Shown: one piece after another, positions 1 to 5,875 of the stretch | Position numbering within the stretch: the first letter of the stretch is position 1 | Layout of the letters: every line of letters begins with the position of its first letter | Assembly (NCBI GenBank): GCA_012026855.1 | Contig: VEOV01000319.1 | Span: forward strand, 1-18,683 | Direction: 5' to 3' | DNA length: 18,683 nt | Source: Geobacter sp. | Lineage (GTDB): Bacteria; Desulfobacterota; Desulfuromonadia; Geobacterales; DSM-12255 | Notes under the pieces: model-generated | Told to the model about the DNA's origin: nothing | What the model saw: only the letters and a program-made list of their open reading frames with translations | The model's database searches: none | Program-made: the position numbers and the translations under genes

Positions 1-415
1 CCTCACGCTCCGCTGTCGCCGAAGAGCAGGGACCGAAATATCTGGCGCCGGCCCGCTGCACCTTGCGGTTGATGGTGATGCGGGGGAACTCCTCCCTGGG
101 ATCGAGTCGCAGGGAAAAGTAGGTCTTGTCGTCCCGCAGGCTGAGGTTGTAGCGGGGGCGGTGCTCCTTGATGAGGCTGTTTTCCAGCAGCAGTGCCTCT
201 TTTTCGGTATCGGTCGCCAGCCAGTCGATCTTGACCACCCGCTGCATGAGGAAACGACTCTGGTAGCGGCCGTCGCTGGATTTGGTGAAGTAGGAACCGA
301 CCCGTTTCCTGAGGTTGAGCGCCTTGCCGACATAGATGATCCGGCCGGTGTCATCTTTCATCAGATAGACGCCGGGGGCGGCAGGAAAATGCTTTATGTC
401 GGCAGCGGTGAGCAT
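1..415 (-). CDS. uvrC: UvrC excinuclease subunit, N-terminal part (runs off the window)
   Basis: UvrC makes the 3' and 5' incisions around DNA lesions after UvrAB loading in nucleotide excision repair. The reverse strand from 415 stays open to base 1, giving 138 codons with no stop. The protein starts MLTAADIKHFPAAPGVYLM and shows the GIY-YIG nuclease fold: GVYLM at residues 15-19, then IIYVGKALNLRKRV at about 27-40, with the Tyr, Lys and Arg residues expected there. The stretch around ENSLIKEHRPRYN (about 78-90) followed by LRDDKTYF is a UvrC hallmark, and RYFGPC near the cut edge is also typical. Family members are about 600 residues, so roughly three quarters lies outside. The ATG at 415 fits family N-termini, but I see no Shine-Dalgarno sequence before it. 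It is divergent from the DHH gene, with 145 bp between them. Confidence 0.95.
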   Translation of the reverse strand, partial: MLTAADIKHFPAAPGVYLMKDDTGRIIYVGKALNLRKRVGSYFTKSSDGRYQSRFLMQRVVKIDWLATDTEKEALLLENSLIKEHRPRYNLSLRDDKTYFSLRLDPREEFPRITINRKVQRAGARYFGPCSSATAERE

Positions 416-422
416 GATATGA

Positions 423-450
423 AGTATAAATTGACTACTGTGAATGTGGA
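423..450 (-). promoter_or_regulatory. Possible uvrC promoter placed for a leaderless mRNA
   Basis: On the reverse strand TATACT (423-428) resembles a sigma-70 -10 box. TCCACA (445-450) lies 16 bp upstream as a 4/6 match to the -35 box. The start of transcription would fall about 7 bases after the -10 box, at or next to the A of the uvrC ATG (415). This agrees with the missing Shine-Dalgarno sequence. It is a prediction by eye only. Confidence 0.3.
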
Positions 451-482
451 AGTGATATCTCGCTGTAAACAGCATTAAATAC

Positions 483-512
483 TTGACTTGTAATCCTGCG
501 GAAAGCTATAGA
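483..512 (+). promoter_or_regulatory. Possible sigma-70 promoter for the DHH-DUF2889-mqnC operon
   Basis: TTGACT (483-488, 5/6 match to the -35 box) and TATAGA (507-512, 4/6 match to the -10 box) are separated by 18 bp. They lie about 50 bp upstream of the GTG start at 561. A second TTGACT sits at 431-436 but has only a weak -10 partner. The gap is otherwise AT-rich with no stable hairpin that I can see. Confidence 0.35.
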
Positions 513-560
513 TTTCAATTGCTAATTAACTGTAAAAAACCTTTTTGGAGGTGTTCACCC

Positions 561-1469
561 GTGAGACTCTTGACCCGCTCCGACTTTGATGGCATCTGCT
601 GCGCTGCGCTCCTTAAAGAGCTCGGCCTGATGGACGAGATGGTCTACGCTCATCCGAAGGATCTGCAGGATGGCAAGATTGCGGTCAGCAAGAACGACAT
701 CCTTGCCAATGTGCCGTATGTGCCGGGTTGCGGTCTCTGGTTCGACCACCATTCCAGCGAGCATGAGCGGCTCCAGCTCGCCGGTAAATATGAGGGGAAG
801 AGCGCCCTGGCCCCCAGTGCCGCCCGGGTTATCTACGATTACTACGGTCCGGAGAAGCTCTCCCGCTTTACCGAGATGCTCCACTATGTTGACAAGGTTG
901 ATTCGGGGCAGCTGACCGAGGATGAGATTCTCAATCCGAACGGCTGGGTGCTGCTCGGTTTCATCTGCGATCCGCGCACCGGTCTCGGCTATCACAAGGA
1001 TTACCGTATCAGCAACCTTGCCTTCATGGGGGAGCTGGTCGACCATATCCGCACCAAGAGCATTGACCAGATTCTGGCTCTGCCTGATACCGTGGAGAGG
1101 ATCGCCCTCTACCTGGCCAACGACCATAAGGCGCGGGAGTTTATCACCAGGCACTCTGTTCAGGACGGTGTGGTGCTGGTGACCGATGCCCGCGGCATTG
1201 ACGAACTGCCGCCGTCCAACCGGTTTCTGGTTTATTCCCTCTACCCGGAAACCAACATCTCTGTCAGGCTGATTGACGGCAAGGGGAAGGAATTTGTATC
1301 CATCTCCGTCGGTTACAGCATTCTGAACCGCACCGCTACCGTTGATGTCGGCTCACTGATGCTCAAATACGGCGGCGGTGGCCACAAGGCGGTCGGCACC
1401 TGTCAGGTCCCCTATGCCATGGCCGACCATGTACTGAAGGAAATTGTGGCCATCTGCAAGAGCTACTGA
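561..1469 (+). CDS. DHH/DHHA1-family phosphoesterase (exopolyphosphatase-like)
   Basis: The predicted 302-residue protein belongs to the DHH phosphoesterases, metal-dependent enzymes that hydrolyse phosphodiester or phosphoanhydride bonds (RecJ, nano-RNase, c-di-AMP phosphodiesterase, PPX-type exopolyphosphatase). Visible motifs are SDFDG at residues 7-11 (motif I aspartates D8 and D10), FDHH at 61-64 (motif III) and the DHHA1 substrate-binding glycine/histidine motif GGGGHKAVG at 271-279. The His usually seen just before motif I is Arg6 here (TRSDFDG). The start is set at the GTG at 561, because GGAGGTG at 547-553 lies 7-8 bases before it. The open frame extends to a TTG at 483, but that has no ribosome site and adds residues unlike the family. 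The next gene follows after 11 bp. The true substrate cannot be read from sequence, and 'exopolyphosphatase' is only the usual family label. Confidence 0.88.
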   Translation: MRLLTRSDFDGICCAALLKELGLMDEMVYAHPKDLQDGKIAVSKNDILANVPYVPGCGLWFDHHSSEHERLQLAGKYEGKSALAPSAARVIYDYYGPEKLSRFTEMLHYVDKVDSGQLTEDEILNPNGWVLLGFICDPRTGLGYHKDYRISNLAFMGELVDHIRTKSIDQILALPDTVERIALYLANDHKAREFITRHSVQDGVVLVTDARGIDELPPSNRFLVYSLYPETNISVRLIDGKGKEFVSISVGYSILNRTATVDVGSLMLKYGGGGHKAVGTCQVPYAMADHVLKEIVAICKSY

Positions 1470-1480
1470 ACGGAGAAGAG

Positions 1481-1933
1481 ATGCAGTCCTGCAATGTATT
1501 TGATGACTTCAGGCGTGACATCACCTACCGGATCTTCCGGCGGGATGGCCAAATTGGCCTGACGGCGTCTCTCAAGGATGTTTTCCATGACATTCAGGTC
1601 GATATCAGCGTTGACCCCCAGGCCATGATCATCAGTGCGGCCAGTGTCAATTTCCTCAGGCACCCGACTGAAGACTGCCCAGGGGTGGCCAAGGCGATGA
1701 CCCGGCTGGAGGGGACTCTCATCGGCAAGGGGATGACCCGCCGCTTGATGGAAATTTTCGGCGGCGGCGAGGGGTGCGGCAATATTCGCACCATGCTCAT
1801 GGGGCTCCTGCCACTGGCGCTCAACGCCAAGGCCGCGGAAGGGATCAGCGATCAGGATGAGATGCTGGCAAAGATTAAACGTGAGCTGACCGGAACCTGC
1901 GCCGGTTACCCGGCAGAAAAGAATGAGCCATGA
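1481..1933 (+). CDS. DUF2889 family protein, function unknown
   Basis: This 150-residue soluble protein resembles the DUF2889 family. The match is by recalled pattern: an N-terminal RDITYRIFRRDGQIGLTA segment, a central beta-rich HDIQVDISVDPQAMI stretch, the conserved CPGVAKAMTRLEGTLIGKG block, and the GEGCGNIRTMLMGLLPLA signature near residues 104-121 with an invariant-looking Gly-Cys pair. No signal peptide or membrane segment is seen. A GGAGAAGAG ribosome site directly precedes the ATG. It lies 11 bp after the DHH gene, and its TGA overlaps the mqnC ATG (ATGA, 1930-1933), so the three genes are probably translated from one mRNA. The biochemical role of the family is not known to me. Position next to mqnC hints at, but does not show, a link to quinone metabolism. 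Confidence 0.75.
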   Translation: MQSCNVFDDFRRDITYRIFRRDGQIGLTASLKDVFHDIQVDISVDPQAMIISAASVNFLRHPTEDCPGVAKAMTRLEGTLIGKGMTRRLMEIFGGGEGCGNIRTMLMGLLPLALNAKAAEGISDQDEMLAKIKRELTGTCAGYPAEKNEP

Positions 1934-3000
1934 ACGGGCTTGATACGCTTATTGACAACGTAGCCGCTGGCGGCTCCCTTGCCAGGGAAGAGGCCCTGCT
2001 GCTGCTGCAGAAAGGCGATCTGCTCCAGCTGGGGAGACTGGCTGACAATATCAGGAGAAAGCTGCATCCTGACAACCTGGTCACCTTCGTCGTCGACCGG
2101 AACGTCAATTACACCAATATCTGTGAATCAAAATGCAAGTTCTGCGCATTTTACCGGGACCAGGGGGCTGTTGATGCCTACCTGCTGGCAGAGGAAGAGA
2201 TTTTTGCCAAGATCAGCGAGCTGGTGGCCGTGGGTGGCACCCAGCTGCTCATGCAGGGGGGGCTGCATCCGGACCTGGGGATCGAGTGGTTCGAGCAGCT
2301 GTTCACCAGGATCAGGGAGCGCTTCCCCCAGGTGCAGAATCACTCCCTCTCCCCGGCCGAGATTACCCAGATAGCGGCCATTTCCGGGCTCACCATCCAG
2401 GATGCTGTCAGCCGGCTCAAGGCTGCCGGGCTCAACTCCATACCCGGCGGGGGGGCGGAAATTCTGGTTGACCGGGTGCGGCAGGAGATCTCTCCCAAGA
2501 AGATCGGCTGGAGCGGCTGGGCAGAGGTGATGCGCGAGGCGGCCCGCGCCGGCATGCCGACCACGGCGACCATGATGTTCGGCAGTCGGGAGTCTGCTGA
2601 AGAGGTTGTCGAGCACATTTTCCGGGTGCGGGAACTGCAGGCCGACGGTGGCTCATTCACCGCCTTCATTCCCTGGACCTACCAGCCCGGCAATACCGAG
2701 CTCGGCGGCAGCACGGCCACCGGAGTCGAATATTTGAAAGTGCTGGCCCTATCCCGCATTATTCTGGACAACGTCCCCAACGTTCAGGCATCATGGGTGA
2801 CCCAGGGGGCAAAGATGGCCCAGGTGGCCCTCTTTTTCGGCGCCAATGACCTTGGCGGCACCATGCTGGAAGAGAATGTCGTGGCCGCTGCTGGCTGCAG
2901 CTTCCGGATGAGCATGGCCGAGATGGTTACCCTGATCAAGGGGGCCGGATTCAGGGCGGCACAGCGTAGCACCATTTATCAGCTTTTACAGGAATTCTAA
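1930..3000 (+). CDS. mqnC: Cyclic dehypoxanthine futalosine synthase (radical SAM)
   Basis: MqnC converts dehypoxanthine futalosine to its cyclic form in the futalosine route to menaquinone, using a [4Fe-4S] cluster and S-adenosylmethionine. The 356-residue protein has the radical-SAM cysteines in CESKCKFC (C65, C69, C72), preceded by VNYTNI as in this subfamily. It also has GGTQLLMQGGLHPDLG (about 102-117), the HSLSPAEI segment, the SIPGGGAEILVDRVR block (about 171-185), ISPKKIGW and TTATMMFG. These blocks distinguish MqnC from MqnE, CofG/H and biotin synthase, and the length is normal. The start overlaps the previous stop by 4 bp (ATGA), indicating coupling. The partners MqnA, MqnB/MTAN, MqnD and MqnE are not in this window. 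Menaquinone is the expected respiratory quinone in Geobacter-type anaerobes. Confidence 0.93.
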   Translation: MNGLDTLIDNVAAGGSLAREEALLLLQKGDLLQLGRLADNIRRKLHPDNLVTFVVDRNVNYTNICESKCKFCAFYRDQGAVDAYLLAEEEIFAKISELVAVGGTQLLMQGGLHPDLGIEWFEQLFTRIRERFPQVQNHSLSPAEITQIAAISGLTIQDAVSRLKAAGLNSIPGGGAEILVDRVRQEISPKKIGWSGWAEVMREAARAGMPTTATMMFGSRESAEEVVEHIFRVRELQADGGSFTAFIPWTYQPGNTELGGSTATGVEYLKVLALSRIILDNVPNVQASWVTQGAKMAQVALFFGANDLGGTMLEENVVAAAGCSFRMSMAEMVTLIKGAGFRAAQRSTIYQLLQEF

Positions 3001-3002
3001 CA

Positions 3003-3121
3003 CCAATTCCATATCAAGGCCCTCTCTTCGTTGGCTCGTCTTCGGCTGCTCAACGTACTTAACTGTACGCCTCTCAGCCTCAATCCTCGCCGCCTTGATA
3101 TCATCCTTGATCTGGAATTGG
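3003..3121. repeat. Palindromic MITE-like element with 17-bp terminal inverted repeats
   Basis: The left end CCAATTCCATATCAAGG (3003-3019) and the right end CCTTGATCTGGAATTGG (3105-3121) are inverted copies with one mismatch in 17 bases. The centre has a nested hairpin: GGCTG (3044-3048) pairs with CAGCC (3075-3079), and inside it CGTAC (3054-3058) pairs with GTACG (3065-3069) around the loop TTAACT. Just inside the right arm there is a second CCTTGATAT (3094-3102), so that arm looks partly duplicated. No reading frame for a transposase fits in 119 bp. It begins two bases after the mqnC stop and fills most of the mqnC-rnd gap, so it could also act as a terminator or attenuator between them. 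TAAC occurs just outside both ends (2998-3001 and 3124-3127), not quite flush, so a target duplication is uncertain. Confidence 0.7.
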
Positions 3122-3143
3122 AATAACTACAGAAAGATACCAT

Positions 3144-4262
3144 ATGACCCCGATCACCATGATCACCACGCAGGACCAGCTTGCACAGGCAGCACTCCTT
3201 TTTCAAAAGCAGACCCTTCTGGCATGTGACCTTGAAGCGGATTCCATGCATCACTACCGTGAGCAGGTCTGTCTGCTGCAAATCTCCACTGAAACAGAGA
3301 ATTTCATCATCGATCCCCTTGCCTGCCCGGATCTGTCGCCACTGGTGCCGATTTTTGCCGATCCGGCCATTGTCAAAATCTTTCATGGTGCTGATTATGA
3401 TGTCAGGATGCTGCATCGCGGTTTCGGTATCGAGATCAACAATCTCTTCGACACGATGATCGCCTGTCAGTTCCTGGGCGAACCGGCTGTAGGGCTGGCC
3501 GCTGTGCTCAAGAAGCGGTTCAATGTGGAGCTGGACAAAAAATACCAGCAGGCGGACTGGAGCAGAAGGCCGCTTCCACCGGAGATGCTGGACTACGCTG
3601 CGACTGATACCAGCCTGCTGCAGCGCCTCTACGGCGAGCTTACTGCCGAACTGACCGGGAAGGGGCGGCTTTCCTGGGTGCTTGAGGAGTGCGAGCTCCT
3701 CAGCCGGGTAAGGACGACAGAGCGAAGCGATGCACCGCTCGGGACACGCTTCAAAGGGGCTGCCAGGATGAGACCCCAGGCGTTGGCCATTCTGGAAGGG
3801 GTGCTCCGTTTTCGTGATGAAGAGGCGCAGAAGAGAGATCTGCCGCCGTTCAAAATTATCGGCAATGACTCGGTCCGTGAAATTGCCGAGCGCAACCCGG
3901 TCTCGGTCGCTGATTTGAGCGGGATCAGCGGGCTTTCACCCAAGCTGCTGGAGCGCTACAGCAGATCGATCCTGCAGGCAGTCAGGGACGGCAAGAAACT
4001 GCCGGCAACAGAGCTGCCGGTGTTTGCCACCAAAAGAAAGCCGGAACGGAGCCATCATCAGGATGAATGCTTGAAGAAACTGAAGGAGTGGCGGACGCAG
4101 AAAAGCGCCGAGCTCGGCATTGATGCCGGCATCATGGCCAATAACGCCCTGCTGGAGGAGCTGGCTGAGCTTCCTGCCGGTTCATTCAGTGATTATTCAG
4201 GCTTCAAGGAGTGGCAGTGTTCTGTGTTCAGCGAGGAGTTGCAGAAGATAATCTCAGGCTAA
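3144..4262 (+). CDS. rnd: Ribonuclease D
   Basis: RNase D is a 3'-to-5' exoribonuclease that trims tRNA precursors and other structured RNAs in the cytoplasm. The 372-residue protein carries the DEDDy catalytic set: D29 and E31 in CDLEAD, D86 in HGADYDVRML, and Y151/D155 in YAATDT. An HRDC domain follows at about residues 213-290, including RMRPQALAILEGVLRFRDEEA and the PPFKIIGNDSVREIA stretch. A second, weaker HRDC-like segment covers about 310-356. This two-HRDC layout and the length match classical RNase D. The ATG at 3144 has only a weak AGAAAG ribosome site; Met6 (3159) is an alternative with no better site. It lies downstream of the palindromic element and converges on trxA across a shared terminator. 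Confidence 0.92.
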   Translation: MTPITMITTQDQLAQAALLFQKQTLLACDLEADSMHHYREQVCLLQISTETENFIIDPLACPDLSPLVPIFADPAIVKIFHGADYDVRMLHRGFGIEINNLFDTMIACQFLGEPAVGLAAVLKKRFNVELDKKYQQADWSRRPLPPEMLDYAATDTSLLQRLYGELTAELTGKGRLSWVLEECELLSRVRTTERSDAPLGTRFKGAARMRPQALAILEGVLRFRDEEAQKRDLPPFKIIGNDSVREIAERNPVSVADLSGISGLSPKLLERYSRSILQAVRDGKKLPATELPVFATKRKPERSHHQDECLKKLKEWRTQKSAELGIDAGIMANNALLEELAELPAGSFSDYSGFKEWQCSVFSEELQKIISG

Positions 4263-4290
4263 GGTCTGGCGATAGCACCCCACTGTAAAC

Positions 4291-4322
4291 AAAAAAGGCG
4301 ACCTGGACAGGCCGCCTTTTTT
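4291..4322. terminator. Bidirectional rho-independent terminator between rnd and trxA
   Basis: AAAAAAGGCG (4291-4300) pairs with CGCCTTTTTT (4313-4322) around a short loop, giving a GC-topped stem with an A tract on one side and a T tract on the other. It starts 28 bp after the rnd stop on the forward strand and about 20 bp after the trxA stop on the reverse strand, so it can end both convergent transcripts. Confidence 0.9.
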
Positions 4323-4342
4323 AGTCTCGACAAGAGAGCCGT

Positions 4343-4672
4343 CTAGATGGCTTTCTTGATCAGCGCCTCAAGCTGGCTTTTCGGCACAGCGCCGACGATC
4401 TGATCAACAACCTTGCCATCCTTGAAGAGAATTACGGTCGGAATGCCGCGTACTCCATATTTTGCAGGGGTAGCCTGGCTGTCATCAACATTGACCTTGC
4501 CCACCTTGATCTTGCCTTCATACTCATCGGCCATGGCGTCGATTGTCGGCGCAATTGCCTTGCAGGGGGCGCACCAGGTTGCCCAGAAGTCTACCAGCAC
4601 AGGCACTGATGATTGAATAACTTCTGCTTCGAAGTTGTTGTCTCCAAGAGTTAGTACTTTTTCGCTTGCCAT
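4343..4672 (-). CDS. trxA: Thioredoxin with WCAPC active site
   Basis: This is a 109-residue cytoplasmic thioredoxin, a general protein disulfide reductase fed by thioredoxin reductase. The active site is WCAPCK (W33, C34, A35, P36, C37), where the classical form is WCGPC. The buried Asp in VLVDFWA (D28) and the cis-proline in RGIPTV (P78) are present, and length and fold order are those of TrxA with no signal peptide. The ATG at 4672 has a clear AAGGAG site about 9 bases upstream. It is the last gene of the long leftward run, 53 bp after the histidine kinase, and is followed by the shared terminator. I see no strong promoter in the 53-bp gap, so it may be read from upstream or from a promoter inside the kinase gene. 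The G-to-A change is a known natural variant and should tune redox potential only modestly. Confidence 0.95.
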   Translation of the reverse strand: MASEKVLTLGDNNFEAEVIQSSVPVLVDFWATWCAPCKAIAPTIDAMADEYEGKIKVGKVNVDDSQATPAKYGVRGIPTVILFKDGKVVDQIVGAVPKSQLEALIKKAI

Positions 4673-4725
4673 AGAATTTTCTCCTTTTTTATGTTTTTAA
4701 TGGTCTGGAGCTGAATGCATCCGGT

Positions 4726-5856
4726 TCAGGCGGAGTGCAGTGGCAACAATACAGAAAACTTTGACCCCATGCCTGAAGTGCTTTGCACTGTTATGCTGCC
4801 GCCATGCATTCTGATGAACTCCCTGGCATAGAAGAGCCCCAGTCCGAATCCGCGCACCTGACCGGTGTTGTGCGGATCTATCTGATAGAATTTTTCGAAA
4901 ACTTTCGGGATCTCATCGGCAGCAATACCGCTACCGGTGTCACTGACTGTAAGCATCAGCCTTTCGGCATCCTGCCGCAGTGATATGCCAACTTCACCCT
5001 CTTCACCGGAAAACTTGTAAGCGTTGTCAATAATCTGCTTGAGGGCAAAGGTGATCTTTTCCCGGTCAGCATGGATGACGACTTTTGCATCCAGGTCAAG
5101 CACGGCTTCGATTGCCGGCTTGGTGGCAATTTCGCGCGACTCGGCCAGGATCTTGTGGATCGCCTTGGCCAGGTAGACAGGCTCCTTCTTCAGCCCCTCC
5201 CCTGTGTCCATGACCCTGCTGAAGACAAGCAGGTCGGCCACCAGCCGCTCAAGATAGGCTGATTCGTCGGAAATCAGCCTGACATTCATTTTGAAATCAG
5301 GGTCTTCAGCAGTATATGTCCCTGAAGCCAGGTTCTGAAGGAACAGTGAAATCGAGGTTATCGGGGTGCGGAACTTATGGGAAATCGTCGACAGAAAGTT
5401 CGATTTCAACCGGTCCAGAGACTTCAGTGATGCGATCTCTTCCTTCAGGGCTTTTTTGATCAGCGCCTTGTCAACGGCAGTTTTGAGCTGCAGAAGGTTG
5501 AGCGGTTTGGAGATGAAGTCATCGGCATCTGCCTTGAGGGCATTAAGAATGACATCTTTTTCCGCAAAGCCGGTCATGACAATGACCACGATGGTCGGTT
5601 CCTTCTCCTTGAGTCGTTTCAGCAGCTCAATACCGTCCATGCCGGGCATCATGACGTCAGTGAGAATTACGTCAATCCCGCCTTTGGCAAAGAGGCTGAG
5701 AGCGGCTTCCCCTCCCCCCGCCTCAACGACGTTGTAGCCCTTGAGAGCCCGTTTGCAAAGATCACGGATCACAGCCTCATCGTCGACAATCAGGATTGTC
5801 TTGGCGGGGATCTCCTGGCGAAGCTCCAGATCGGATTTTTGACACAGCTCAAGCAT
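4726..5856 (-). CDS. Response-regulator/histidine-kinase fusion protein (REC-HisKA-HATPase)
   Basis: This 376-residue signalling protein has an N-terminal receiver domain (about 19-135) with the acidic pair D25/D26, phospho-acceptor D67 in ILTDVMMPG, T95 and K117. A DHp helix follows, with the H-box SHKFRTP and predicted phospho-His H160. The catalytic ATP-binding domain comes last, with N box IIDNAYKFS (N278), G1 box DTGSGIA (307-313) and G2 box GFGLGLFYA (336-344). There are no membrane segments or signal peptide, so it is probably cytoplasmic and takes its input by phosphotransfer onto the receiver. No partner regulator is adjacent. The H-box has Lys-Phe after the His where Glu-Leu or Asp-Leu is most common; the acidic residue usually there is often linked to phosphatase activity. 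The gene begins 19 bp after alaS, with AGGA about 8 bases before the chosen ATG. Confidence 0.92.
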   Translation of the reverse strand: MLELCQKSDLELRQEIPAKTILIVDDEAVIRDLCKRALKGYNVVEAGGGEAALSLFAKGGIDVILTDVMMPGMDGIELLKRLKEKEPTIVVIVMTGFAEKDVILNALKADADDFISKPLNLLQLKTAVDKALIKKALKEEIASLKSLDRLKSNFLSTISHKFRTPITSISLFLQNLASGTYTAEDPDFKMNVRLISDESAYLERLVADLLVFSRVMDTGEGLKKEPVYLAKAIHKILAESREIATKPAIEAVLDLDAKVVIHADREKITFALKQIIDNAYKFSGEEGEVGISLRQDAERLMLTVSDTGSGIAADEIPKVFEKFYQIDPHNTGQVRGFGLGLFYAREFIRMHGGSITVQSTSGMGSKFSVLLPLHSA

Positions 5857-5875
5857 TCATGGTGTCCTGTAAAAA

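Noticed and set aside
161..478. Forward open frame over the start of uvrC
   Set aside because: The reverse strand clearly encodes the UvrC GIY-YIG domain there. The forward frame is a shadow without a ribosome site.
4343..4672. WCAPC active site as evidence of a new thioredoxin-like function
   Set aside because: All other thioredoxin hallmarks are intact, and Gly-to-Ala at this position is a known natural variant.
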